Shown piece by piece: positions 8,547 through 16,447 of a stretch of 64,000 nt of DNA. Each line of letters opens with the position of its first letter. Within the stretch, counting starts at the first letter, position 1. The notes under the pieces are model-generated. The model was not told the origin of the DNA. It worked only from the letters and a program-made list of their open reading frames with translations, and ran no database searches. The DNA comes from Collinsella aerofaciens (GTDB lineage: Bacteria > Actinomycetota > Coriobacteriia > Coriobacteriales > Coriobacteriaceae): assembly GCF_015548375.1 (NCBI RefSeq), contig NZ_JADMWW010000007.1, forward strand, positions 1 to 64,000, read 5' to 3'. The position numbers and the translations under genes were made by a program.

Positions 8547-9785
8547 TTAAAAGAAAGTCCAGTTTATCCTTCCCACTCCAATTTTGGAATCCTCCGATGC
8601 GCCTTCGCACGCTCGCATGACCTCGATACCATGCGAGCGTGCGAACTCGACGAGCTCTGCGTTGCGGGCGTTTATGGTGCCGAAGGCGGCGGGGCACACG
8701 ATAAGACGCGCGCAGTGGACGAGGAGCTCTTTGGCGCGGGCTATGGTTTTATCCCCGATCGGCTCGAAGGCGCGCTCGGCCACACATTCCGTCGCCAGGT
8801 CGCGCGCAAGCTCGCAGTCGATGTCCCCTTCGTGCAGAACGCCCGCGTAGAACGCCTTGCCCTGCCGGATTAGCTGGCGAAACACAGCTGACCCCGTACC
8901 TGCGCCGGCGATGACGAACGTGTGCGCATCGCCGTGTGGGCGCCCAATTTCCACGCTGCCGAAGCGCTCGTTGAAGGTGCCATGTTGAAGGCCGTAGAGC
9001 TCGCCAATCGTCTCGCGCGTGAATATGTCCTCGGGTGCGCCGGCGCGGAAGACCCGGCCGTCCTTCACGCAAATCACCTTGTCGGCGCTTTTCTGCGCGA
9101 GCTCGAGTTCGTGGATGGACATGATGACAGCCACATTCCGCGATTTCGCAAGGTGGCGAAGTATTCGCAGCAGGTCGATCTGGTAGCGGATATCGAGATA
9201 TGACGTGGGCTCGTCGAGCACGAGCACACGCGGATCCTGTGCGATGGCGCGTGCGAGCATGACGCGCTGGCGTTGCCCGTCGCTTATCTGCATGAAGTCG
9301 CGCTCGGCGAACTCTTCCACATGTGCGGTTTTCATGGCCTCGTCGACCCGACTATGGTCGTCGGGCGAGAGTGTGCCCATTCGCCCGGTGTAGGGATGCC
9401 TTCCCGCCTCTATGATATCGCGGCAGGTGAGGAGCTCGGTCCGCGGTCGATCTGTCAGCATAACGGCAAGGTTCCTTGCGAACTCCGCCGTCTTCCATCG
9501 GGAAATCTCCCGCCCGTCGAGCTCGACCGCGCCGGCAAGCGGTGCCAGATGGCGTGTGATGGTTTTCAAGATGGTCGACTTGCCCGAGCCGTTCGGCCCG
9601 ATGAGCGCCACGACGTCGCCCGCGCGAACCTCCAGCTCGACGCCTTCGACTACGACCTTCTTGTCGTAGCCCGCCGACAGGTCGCTTATGCGGAAAAGCG
9701 GCGCTCCGTCAGCCTTCGTTGCGACCGGGGTTTCGAGGTTCGACTCCCCTCTGAGCGTTTTGGGCCGCGGCATGAATTCCCCCAT
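8547..9785 (-). CDS. ABC importer ATP-binding protein (FecE/BtuD type) with C-terminal extension
   Basis: The ATPase of an iron-complex/cobalamin-type importer, 412 residues against about 260 for the family. Walker A GPNGSGKST is at 63-71, with a Q-loop region, the signature ISDGQRQRVMLARA, Walker B VLVLDEPTSYLD and the switch MSIHELELA. The last 140 or so residues (from about 270) are an extra domain with a glycine-rich VIAGAGTGSAVFRQL start. It is unlike a classic ABC regulatory domain and may bind a ligand. The start directly abuts the permease stop. It is the last gene of the riboswitch-headed operon. The second in-frame ATG (12 bases in) is an equally good start. Confidence 0.9.
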   Translation of the reverse strand: MGEFMPRPKTLRGESNLETPVATKADGAPLFRISDLSAGYDKKVVVEGVELEVRAGDVVALIGPNGSGKSTILKTITRHLAPLAGAVELDGREISRWKTAEFARNLAVMLTDRPRTELLTCRDIIEAGRHPYTGRMGTLSPDDHSRVDEAMKTAHVEEFAERDFMQISDGQRQRVMLARAIAQDPRVLVLDEPTSYLDIRYQIDLLRILRHLAKSRNVAVIMSIHELELAQKSADKVICVKDGRVFRAGAPEDIFTRETIGELYGLQHGTFNERFGSVEIGRPHGDAHTFVIAGAGTGSAVFRQLIRQGKAFYAGVLHEGDIDCELARDLATECVAERAFEPIGDKTIARAKELLVHCARLIVCPAAFGTINARNAELVEFARSHGIEVMRACEGASEDSKIGVGRINWTFF

Positions 9786-10826
9786 CTACCTCACTCGTTT
9801 CTTCAACATGAGTGCGATAACCACCGGCGCGCCGAAGATGGCGGTGACGGCGCTGATGGAAAGCTCGACGGGGGAGAACAGCGTGCGCGCGATCAAATCG
9901 CAGCCCGCGCAGAAGATGGCGCCTCCCAAGAAGCACGCAGGAATCACGCGGATGGGCTTCGACGACTTCAGCGCCGACTTAACGAGATGCGGAACCGCGA
10001 TGCCTACGAACGACACCGGACCAGCGAACGCGGTCACGCAGGCGGAGAGCATGCTCGCTAGAAGGACGAGCACCACGCGGAAGCGTGCGACGTTCACGCC
10101 GACGCTTTTCGCGTAGGCTTCTCCCAGCTGGAAGGCGGAAAGGGGCTTCGATATCGCGAATACGCATGCGCTCACGGTGATCACCACGACCGCGATGACC
10201 GCGATGTCGTCCCAGCTCGAACCCGAGAAGCTACCCAAAGACCAGTTGTGCAGGTTCACGATGGACTGGTCGTCGGCGAAGGCGATGAGAAAGTTCGTCG
10301 CCGCCGAGCAGATGTATCCCACCATGACGCCCGCCACGATGAGCATGGCCATGGAACTTATGCGCCGTGCGATGAGGAGCACGAAGCCGATGGTGATAAG
10401 CGATCCCAGAAACGCTGCGGCCACCATGGCCGGCGAGGACATGGCCTGGTTCGCGCCCAGAAGTACGATCATCGTAAGCGCGACGACGAACTTTGCGCCC
10501 GAGGAGACGCCCAAGATGAACGGGTCGGCGATGGGGTTGTTGAAAAACGTCTGCAGCAGGAACCCGGAGAGCGAAAGTGCCCCGCCGAGAAGCACGGCTG
10601 AAAGCACGCGCGGCAGACGAATCTCCCAGATGATCTGGATTTCCATGGAATTGGCCGCGCCTCCCGAAAGGATGCCGGGGATGTGGTCTGCGGGCACGAG
10701 CACGCTCCCGATGCACAGGTTGGCCCCGACGAGCACGATGAGGGCAACAGCGAGCAGCGCCGTCACGACGCGACACCGCGCGGCGCGCCCCGATTCGTCG
10801 TATGTCATGGAAAGCCGGCTTCTCAT
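9786..10826 (-). CDS. ABC importer permease (FecCD/BtuC family)
   Basis: A 346-residue permease of the FecCD/BtuC family with about ten membrane segments. Family marks include IWEIRLPRVLSAVLLGGALSL and the FVGIAVPHLVK segment that holds the ATPase-coupling helix. It would form a homodimer with the adjacent ATPase to import a metal chelate or corrinoid delivered by the upstream binding protein. It lies 4 bases after the binding-protein gene and ends where the ATPase begins. Confidence 0.93.
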   Translation of the reverse strand: MRSRLSMTYDESGRAARCRVVTALLAVALIVLVGANLCIGSVLVPADHIPGILSGGAANSMEIQIIWEIRLPRVLSAVLLGGALSLSGFLLQTFFNNPIADPFILGVSSGAKFVVALTMIVLLGANQAMSSPAMVAAAFLGSLITIGFVLLIARRISSMAMLIVAGVMVGYICSAATNFLIAFADDQSIVNLHNWSLGSFSGSSWDDIAVIAVVVITVSACVFAISKPLSAFQLGEAYAKSVGVNVARFRVVLVLLASMLSACVTAFAGPVSFVGIAVPHLVKSALKSSKPIRVIPACFLGGAIFCAGCDLIARTLFSPVELSISAVTAIFGAPVVIALMLKKRVR

Positions 10827-10830
10827 GGCG

Positions 10831-12402
10831 CTAGCCGAGCTTCCTCAGATAATGGAAGTTGCTCGCGTCATCGCCGGTGAACGCCCCGTGCAGCTCGTCG
10901 ATAATGTCGGCGGTGGAAGTCATCTGCTGGTACATGTCGGCGCTTGTGACCCAGACGTTGCCGTTCTTCACGGCTTTGAACTGCGACAATAGCGCGTTTT
11001 TGCCTACGAAGTCGTTCAAGGTGGCAACCGATTCGTCGATGGTGCCGTTGTAGACGATAATGTCGGCATCCTTCGCCGTCGCGTAGAAGCGCTCCATTTC
11101 GAGCGTTACTGACGAACCTGACGTCGACGCCGTCTGCGCGTCATCGAGCGCGTAGTTGCCGCCTGCAAGCTCGATCATCTGCGCCACGTAGTCGCCCGCC
11201 CGCCGCGTGACGGCGGCCCCGTTCGAGTTAATGTAGAAATACGCCACGGTTTTACCTGACGACGCGAGCCTCGACGTTTGCTCGACGCGGGCCTTCTGCT
11301 CGTTGAACAGGTGCGCGGCCTCGTCTTCCTTGTCGAACAGGACGCCGAAAAGCTTAATCCACTCGACGCGCCCGAGTGCTTCGGGCTCGCTCGACGACTG
11401 TTCGGTGAGCACGACGAGCCCGAGCTTCTGCAGCTTTTCCTTCACATCGGGCGTGTGGTTGATCATGGTGTTCTCGATGGCGAGCGTGCAGCCCGAGGCC
11501 GATATTCGCTCGTAGTCGGGCGCGCTGTACTTGCCGCCGTAGGCGATCGCCCCACTTTCGAGTGCGCTTTTGAAGCCCGCGACCGAGCAATCGTCGGCCT
11601 TCGTGCCCGACATGAGGATGTTGTCGTTCGCATCGAGCGCGTCGACCAGGCACATCGTCGCCGACGACACGAGGTACACCTTGTTGGCGGGACGCCTTAT
11701 GACCGCGATGTCGGAGCTCAACCCATCAGGTACCTTTGCATCTTGCGGTACCACGAGGAAGCGCTCCCCGTTCGAAATGCAGATAAGCCGCAGGCCGCCT
11801 TCGTACTCGTCGACAGTGAAGTGCTCGGCGTATTCAAGCTGAAGCGTCCCCGTCGGCTTCCAGCCGCAGCCCAAATCGGCGTTGTGGAAGTCGGCCGCGG
11901 CGTTTGAAGCCGTTCCCGCAGGGGAGCCGCCGCTTGCTTCGTCGCCCGATTTCTCCTTCATGGTGGATGAATCGAAGTGGAGCGTGTAGTCGATGGTGTG
12001 CGGCGTCGACATGGCGACGGTCTCGGCCGACACGGCGATGTCCTCGTCGAGCGTGACGGGTATCTCGAACGTGGAGTAGCCGCCGTCGTTTACGGGCGCG
12101 TAGTCCACGCCGTTGACGGTCATTTTGTCGTAGTTCGAACTCGACCAGGTGATGGTCGCGGTGTAGGTGTCGCCATCCTTCACAATTGTGGTGGGTGAGG
12201 CGATGCTTGCGCGCCCTGACCCGCCGGAGAGCGAGACGCTCACAGTGTATTCCTGAGAGCCTGCCGTGCCACCGGTCGCGTTCGGGCTCGCACTGCACCC
12301 CGCGAAGGGAAGCGCGAGCAGGGCGACGAGAACGCAGGCGATCGCGCGCACCGCGATGCTGCGACGCTTCCTGCTTTCCCCCTTGGGAAGAATCGACCGC
12401 AT
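10831..12402 (-). CDS. Substrate-binding lipoprotein of the importer, two-domain
   Basis: A 523-residue exported lipoprotein: basic n-region, hydrophobic core ACVLVALLALPFAGC, lipidated Cys36. An N-terminal beta-rich domain (about 48-165; YTVSVSLSGGSGRAS..WSSSNYDKMTVNG) resembles accessory domains found beside iron or tetrapyrrole uptake genes. The C-terminal part (about 185-523) is a periplasmic-binding-protein-like domain of the BtuF/FecB group (LGLVVLTEQSSSEPEAL, VAYFYINSNGAAV, ALLSQFKAVKNGNVWV). The ligand is unknown; cobalamin-riboswitch control suggests a corrinoid, cobalt chelate or related tetrapyrrole. Confidence 0.85.
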   Translation of the reverse strand: MRSILPKGESRKRRSIAVRAIACVLVALLALPFAGCSASPNATGGTAGSQEYTVSVSLSGGSGRASIASPTTIVKDGDTYTATITWSSSNYDKMTVNGVDYAPVNDGGYSTFEIPVTLDEDIAVSAETVAMSTPHTIDYTLHFDSSTMKEKSGDEASGGSPAGTASNAAADFHNADLGCGWKPTGTLQLEYAEHFTVDEYEGGLRLICISNGERFLVVPQDAKVPDGLSSDIAVIRRPANKVYLVSSATMCLVDALDANDNILMSGTKADDCSVAGFKSALESGAIAYGGKYSAPDYERISASGCTLAIENTMINHTPDVKEKLQKLGLVVLTEQSSSEPEALGRVEWIKLFGVLFDKEDEAAHLFNEQKARVEQTSRLASSGKTVAYFYINSNGAAVTRRAGDYVAQMIELAGGNYALDDAQTASTSGSSVTLEMERFYATAKDADIIVYNGTIDESVATLNDFVGKNALLSQFKAVKNGNVWVTSADMYQQMTSTADIIDELHGAFTGDDASNFHYLRKLG

Positions 12403-12406
12403 GGCG

Positions 12407-12940
12407 TTACTTCAGTGCGTCGGCGCGCAGATCGACGCCGGCGGATTCGAACACGAGCGTGCGGTCGTACCACTGCTCTTTTCTAATACTCCACGCGGCG
12501 CAGGCGGTGTCCTCGTCGAGCGCTTCAACGGGCACGTCGTAGGTGTACTTGCCTTCCGCGTTTTCCACATAGGGGATGAAGTCGGCCTCGCTCGCGGCGG
12601 CAGCCTCGTCACCCGTGCCCATGAAGAGCTTGCCGTAGCCCGTGCCGGAAAGTGTCATCACGCAGTGCATGGAGCCGTTTTCCACGATGAGCTGGGCGTC
12701 CACAATCCTGAACATGTTCGAGCTGGAATCTACGGTGATCGGATAGGTGCCGTCGGCCACCTTGTCGGCGGTGATGGGGGCAGCGCTTGCGCCCTCGGGC
12801 GCATCGGCCGCCTGTTCGGTCTTTTCCTGGGAATCGGCATCGCTTGCCTTTGCGCTGTCGATTGAATTTCCGCCGCAGCCGGCGAGCGAGAACGCGAAAA
12901 GCGCCGCCGACAGGGCGAAGGCGAGGGTTTTCTTCAACAT
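12407..12940 (-). CDS. Small uptake-associated lipoprotein
   Basis: A 177-residue protein with a lipoprotein signal (MLKKTLAFALSAALFAFSLAGC region, lipidated Cys at about 26), a Ser/Asp/Ala-rich linker and one beta-rich domain (VADGTYPITVDSSSNMFRIV, YGKLFMG, AWSIRKEQWYDRTLVF). Its domain resembles, distantly, the N-terminal domain of the binding protein encoded 4 bases downstream, so it probably helps capture the same ligand at the cell surface. The start at 12940 has the site AAAGGAA. An extension to 13039 has none. Confidence 0.75.
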   Translation of the reverse strand: MLKKTLAFALSAALFAFSLAGCGGNSIDSAKASDADSQEKTEQAADAPEGASAAPITADKVADGTYPITVDSSSNMFRIVDAQLIVENGSMHCVMTLSGTGYGKLFMGTGDEAAAASEADFIPYVENAEGKYTYDVPVEALDEDTACAAWSIRKEQWYDRTLVFESAGVDLRADALK

Positions 12941-13002
12941 GGAGGAGTTCCTTTCAATCGCTTCGACCGCCCGCGCCGTGCGGCGGGCGGGCGGGATGCG
13001 AA

Positions 13003-13049
13003 TGCAACGGGCATGCGCCGTCAGTCGGGGAAGGCGCATGCCCGTTGCA
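13003..13049 (-). other. Perfect 17-bp intercistronic stem-loop
   Basis: TGCAACGGGCATGCGCC at 13003-13019 is the exact reverse complement of 13033-13049, with a 13-base loop. It lies between the end of the cbiK-like gene and the small lipoprotein gene. There is no T-run, so RNA stabilisation, processing or partial termination are likelier than a classical terminator. Confidence 0.75.
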
Positions 13050-13084
13050 CGAGGACGCGACCGGCGCCCCCGTGCGCGGCGAGT

Positions 13085-14011
13085 TTACAGCTTGGCGATG
13101 GCGTCGTCCACGTGCGAGACGTAGATGTCGTCGACCGCGACGTTCTGTCCCAGACCCTGGAGCAGGCACGTCACTTCGAAGCCGGCGGCCACGAACTTCG
13201 CAGCCCAGCTGTCGGGGTCGGTCTCGTCTGCCATGTCGTTGTTCGCGTGGTCGCCCGCGACCACCATGAACGGCGCGAGCACGGCCTTCTTGTAGCCTGC
13301 GGCGCTCGCGGCGGCGATAACATCCTCGCAGGTCGGTTCAGCCTCGACGGTGCCGACGAAGAACTGCGTCAAGCCCTCGTTCTTGAACACTTCCTGCATC
13401 TTGGCATAGTCGGCGTTGGAATCGGCTTCGGTGCCGTGGCCCATGAGGCACAGCGCCGTCTTGCCGTCGTCGAAGGACGCCATGTTCTCCTTAATGGCTG
13501 CGGCCACCTTCTTGTAGTCGTCGTCGGAGGTGAGCAGCGGGTCGCCGAGCGAGATTTTGTCGAACTTGTCGGCGTACTTGTCGAGCTCGTCTTTCACGTC
13601 GGTGTATTCCAGGCCACCCATGAGATGCGTCGGCTGCACGACGATTTCCTTCACTCCGTCTTCCACGCAGCGGTCGAGTGCCTCGGTCATGTTGTCGATC
13701 GTGATGCCGTCGCGCTTCTTCAGCTTGTCGATGATGATCTGCGCGGTGAAGGCGCGGCGGATGTCGTAGTCCTGCCAGTACTTCTCCCGGATAGCGTCTT
13801 CGATGGCGCCGATGGTGATGTGGCGCGAGTCGTTGTAGCTCGTGCCGAAGCTCGTGACGAGGATGACCGGCTTCACGGCCTTCTCCTTTTCACTCGATTT
13901 CTCGGAACTCGCGGAGGTGTTGGAGCAGCCCGCGAGCGCGACTCCGGCGAGCGCGACGGCTCCGGTTGCTGCGGCGCCCATGAAGCCGCGGCGTGACATC
14001 TGGTCGGACAT
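13085..14011 (-). CDS. cbiK: Exported CbiK-like anaerobic cobaltochelatase (Tat lipoprotein)
   Basis: CbiK inserts Co2+ into sirohydrochlorin. This 308-residue copy has a twin-arginine signal (SRRGFMG, residues 6-12), a hydrophobic core and a lipobox LAGC with Cys29, so it should be exported and lipid-anchored. The mature part keeps the metal-binding pattern: His129 in QPTHLMGG, His192 in MGHGTEADSN and His255 in VVAGDHANND. Periplasmic CbiK forms are known in Desulfovibrio, linked to tetrapyrrole or iron handling. It is first in the riboswitch operon, ahead of an importer. The start at 14011 has a GGAAAGGA site. Cobalt is not certain: iron or another tetrapyrrole is possible. Confidence 0.9.
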   Translation of the reverse strand: MSDQMSRRGFMGAAATGAVALAGVALAGCSNTSASSEKSSEKEKAVKPVILVTSFGTSYNDSRHITIGAIEDAIREKYWQDYDIRRAFTAQIIIDKLKKRDGITIDNMTEALDRCVEDGVKEIVVQPTHLMGGLEYTDVKDELDKYADKFDKISLGDPLLTSDDDYKKVAAAIKENMASFDDGKTALCLMGHGTEADSNADYAKMQEVFKNEGLTQFFVGTVEAEPTCEDVIAAASAAGYKKAVLAPFMVVAGDHANNDMADETDPDSWAAKFVAAGFEVTCLLQGLGQNVAVDDIYVSHVDDAIAKL

Positions 14012-14114
14012 GGTTTTTCCTTTCCTCGGTTTGCCGGTCCCCCGGCGACAGTTGCTTGTCGGCACAAGCGAAAGAAAAGCGCACCCCTCGGGGTTCACAA
14101 GGAGCTAACGCCAC

Positions 14115-14262
14115 GGCGATGCCGTGAGGAAAAGGCGAAGCAGTCTGGCTTGGGGCGCGAGGCGGTTCGCCCGCGCGTCCTATACAGTAATGTCCCTTGC
14201 CCAGGATTCCCACCTGGTTCCCTCCGCAAGCCAGCGCGGGCTGTGCGGGCGCCGCGCCGGTC
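14115..14262 (-). promoter_or_regulatory. Cobalamin (adenosylcobalamin) riboswitch
   Basis: Read on the minus strand this leader shows the conserved parts of the cobalamin riboswitch in order: GGGAACCAGGTGGGAATCC (complement of about 14206-14224), GCAAGGGACATTACTGTA (about 14183-14200), and the B12 box AAGCCAGACTGC (14140-14151). It lies 100-250 bases upstream of the exported cbiK gene and the importer genes. Binding of the cofactor is expected to turn that operon off. Outer boundaries are approximate; the expression platform between 14012 and 14114 was not resolved. Confidence 0.88.
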
Positions 14263-14469
14263 ATTTCCTTTTATCCGATTGTCATATGCTCGTTGCCGAA
14301 TCTTTTACTATGATAGTGGGCACTTGTGAACGTGTCAAAGCCAGGGCGGGCGGCATTGCGCCTCCTGCCTGCGTATTTGCGCCGATTGCCGCCGCAGGCG
14401 CCGTGTTTTGCCCGCTGCGCGAATGGCGGCGTAAACGGTTGCGATGAGAAACGGGAAGGGAAGGCTCGG
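14263..14469. promoter_or_regulatory. Divergent promoter region of the two cobamide operons
   Basis: About 200 bases separate the riboswitch (minus strand) from the first biosynthetic gene (plus strand). An AT-richer stretch around 14265-14320 probably holds the back-to-back promoters, but no pair of boxes with correct spacing stands out. The plus-strand leader contains AAAGCCAGGGCGGGC (14337-14351), which recalls a B12 box, but the rest of a riboswitch core is missing. A purine-rich site at about 14450-14463 serves cbiF. Confidence 0.4.
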
Positions 14470-15261
14470 ATGATTCATATCGTTGGCGCAGGCTCGGGCG
14501 CCGCCGACCTTATCACGCTGCGCGGGGCGCGCCTTCTGCGCGCAGCCGACGTGGTCGTTTGGGCGGGAAGCCTTGTGAACCCCGAGCTGCTCGCTGAGTG
14601 CAAGGAATCCTGCATCGTCTACGACAGCGCGCACATGACCTTGGAGGAAGTGCTCGACGTGATGTGCGCGGCAGATGCGCGGGGCGAGGACGTGGTGCGC
14701 CTGCACACGGGCGACCCGTGCCTGTACGGCGCCATCCAGGAGCAGATGGACGCGCTCGACGCGCGCGGCGTGGACTACGAGGTGGTGCCCGGCGTGTCGA
14801 GCTTTTGCGGTGCCGCGGCGGCGCTTCGCCAGGAATACACGCTGCCGGGAATCAGCCAGTCGGTCGTGATCACGCGGCTTTCCGGACGTACCCCCATGCC
14901 CGCGGGCGAGGGCATGCGCACCATGGCGGAAAGTGGCTCGACTATGGTCATCTTCCTGAGCTCGGGTATGCTCGCCGAGCTTTCCGCCGAGCTTTTGGCC
15001 GCGGGCCGCAGCTCCGACGAGCCGGCCGCGCTCGTGTACAAGGCGACCTGGCCTGAGGAGCGCGTGGTGCGATGCACAGTGGGCACGCTCGCCGATGCGG
15101 GCGCGCGAGAGGGCATCGACCGCACGGCGCTCGTGGTGGTGGGCCGCGTGCTCGGAGCTCGCGGCGGGTTTTCGCACAACGGCGCGCAAGCAGAGTCGTA
15201 CGAGCGCAGCAAGCTTTACGACCCTTCGTTTGCCACGGGGTATCGGAAGGCGAGCAGCTAG
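14470..15261 (+). CDS. cbiF: Cobalt-precorrin-4 C11-methyltransferase
   Basis: A SAM-dependent tetrapyrrole methylase of 263 residues. The N-terminal glycine-rich loop is VGAGSGAADLITLRG, followed by the family segments VRLHTGDPCLYGAIQEQM and VVPGVSSFCGAAAAL. The phrases VVWAGSLVNPELL and QSVVITRLSGRTPMP are typical of CobM/CbiF. It is the first gene of the plus-strand cobamide operon, with a strong purine-rich ribosome site; the long upstream extension to 14326 was rejected. It would act in the cytoplasm on cobalt-factor IV. Confidence 0.95.
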   Translation: MIHIVGAGSGAADLITLRGARLLRAADVVVWAGSLVNPELLAECKESCIVYDSAHMTLEEVLDVMCAADARGEDVVRLHTGDPCLYGAIQEQMDALDARGVDYEVVPGVSSFCGAAAALRQEYTLPGISQSVVITRLSGRTPMPAGEGMRTMAESGSTMVIFLSSGMLAELSAELLAAGRSSDEPAALVYKATWPEERVVRCTVGTLADAGAREGIDRTALVVVGRVLGARGGFSHNGAQAESYERSKLYDPSFATGYRKASS

Positions 15262-15262
15262 C

Positions 15263-16447
15263 GTGGCCTTCGAGCACTACATATATACCGGGACGACCCG
15301 CCTGCGCTGTGGCTACACCACGGGGAGCTGTGCCGCGCTCGCGGCGAAGGCGGCCTGCGAGATGCTCTTGTCACGAAAGCCCGTCGGCCGCGTGTCGATC
15401 GTCACCCCCGGCGGGCTGCCCGTCGAGACGGACGTGGTCGACGCATGCATCGGCGAGGGGTGCGCCCAGTGCGCCGTGCGAAAGGACGCAGGCGACGATG
15501 CCGATGTGACCGACGGTGTGCTCGTGTACGCGCGCGTGGAACATGCGGGGTCGGGCACGGGCGCTGCGGGCAGCAAGGGCGTGCCCACGCGCGAATCGGA
15601 CGTTTCCGTCGATGGCGGCGTGGGCGTGGGGCGCGTGACGTTGCCCGGGCTCGAGCAGCCGGTGGGGGCGGCCGCCATCAACGCGACGCCGCGCGCGATG
15701 ATTACTTCGGCGGTGCGTGAGGTGTGCGCCGCGCACGGCTTTTCTGGAAACATTGCTGTGACGATTTCGGTACCCGAGGGTGTGGCCCTTGCCGAAAAGA
15801 CCTTCAACCCGCACCTGGGGATAGAGGGCGGCATCTCCATCCTGGGCACGACGGGCATCGTCGAGCCGCGCAGCCTCGCTGCCTTGCGCGACAGCATCGA
15901 GCTCGAGATCCGGCAGCATGCGGCTATGGGGCGGCGCGGAGTCGTGCTCACGCCCGGCAACTACGGCGGGCAGTTCATCTCGGGGCATTTCCACCTAAAC
16001 GGTGCGCCGGTGGTCTTCATCTCCAACTTTGTGGGCGATGCGATTGATTGCTGCGTTCGCGAGGGATTTACCAATCTCCTTCTTGTGGGACACATCGGCA
16101 AGCTGGTGAAGGTCGCGGGCGGCATCATGGACACCCATTCGCGTACCGCCGACTGCCGCGCGGAGATTCTGGCCGCCCACGCGGCCTTGGCCGGCGCGGG
16201 CGCGAAGACCGTGTGCGAGATCATGTCGTCGGTCACGACCACGGCGGCGCTCGAGGTAATCGAGGCCGCCGGCGTGGGGGACGCTGCGCGCGCCTCGCTC
16301 GCTGCGGCAATCGAGGACAGGTTGCGCCGCCGCGCGGCGGGCGCATGCGACATCGCCGCGGTCGTGTTCGACGCCGAGCGCCGCGAGCTTTTCCGTACGT
16401 CGGGCGCCGATGCAGTTATCGGGGAATTGGGGGCGACGTATGAGTAA
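15263..16447 (+). CDS. cbiD: Cobalt-precorrin-5B C1-methyltransferase CbiD
   Basis: CbiD, the C1-methyltransferase of the anaerobic corrin pathway, 394 residues. The hallmark N-terminal motif LRCGYTTGSCAALAAKAA is present, with VTLPGLEQPVGAAAINATPRA and the glycine-rich TPGNYGGQF near the middle. A GTG one base after the cbiF stop was chosen, since the signature then begins near residue 14, as in relatives; the longer reading from 15095 runs back through cbiF. Its presence with cbiG and cbiK marks the cobalt-early (anaerobic) route. Confidence 0.94.
   Translation: MAFEHYIYTGTTRLRCGYTTGSCAALAAKAACEMLLSRKPVGRVSIVTPGGLPVETDVVDACIGEGCAQCAVRKDAGDDADVTDGVLVYARVEHAGSGTGAAGSKGVPTRESDVSVDGGVGVGRVTLPGLEQPVGAAAINATPRAMITSAVREVCAAHGFSGNIAVTISVPEGVALAEKTFNPHLGIEGGISILGTTGIVEPRSLAALRDSIELEIRQHAAMGRRGVVLTPGNYGGQFISGHFHLNGAPVVFISNFVGDAIDCCVREGFTNLLLVGHIGKLVKVAGGIMDTHSRTADCRAEILAAHAALAGAGAKTVCEIMSSVTTTAALEVIEAAGVGDAARASLAAAIEDRLRRRAAGACDIAAVVFDAERRELFRTSGADAVIGELGATYE

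Noticed and set aside
14330-14365. Possible second cobalamin riboswitch on the plus strand before cbiF (AAAGCCAGGGCGGGC)
   Set aside because: Only a B12-box-like string is present. The GGTG.AATCC and CACTG core elements that should precede it are not found upstream on this strand.
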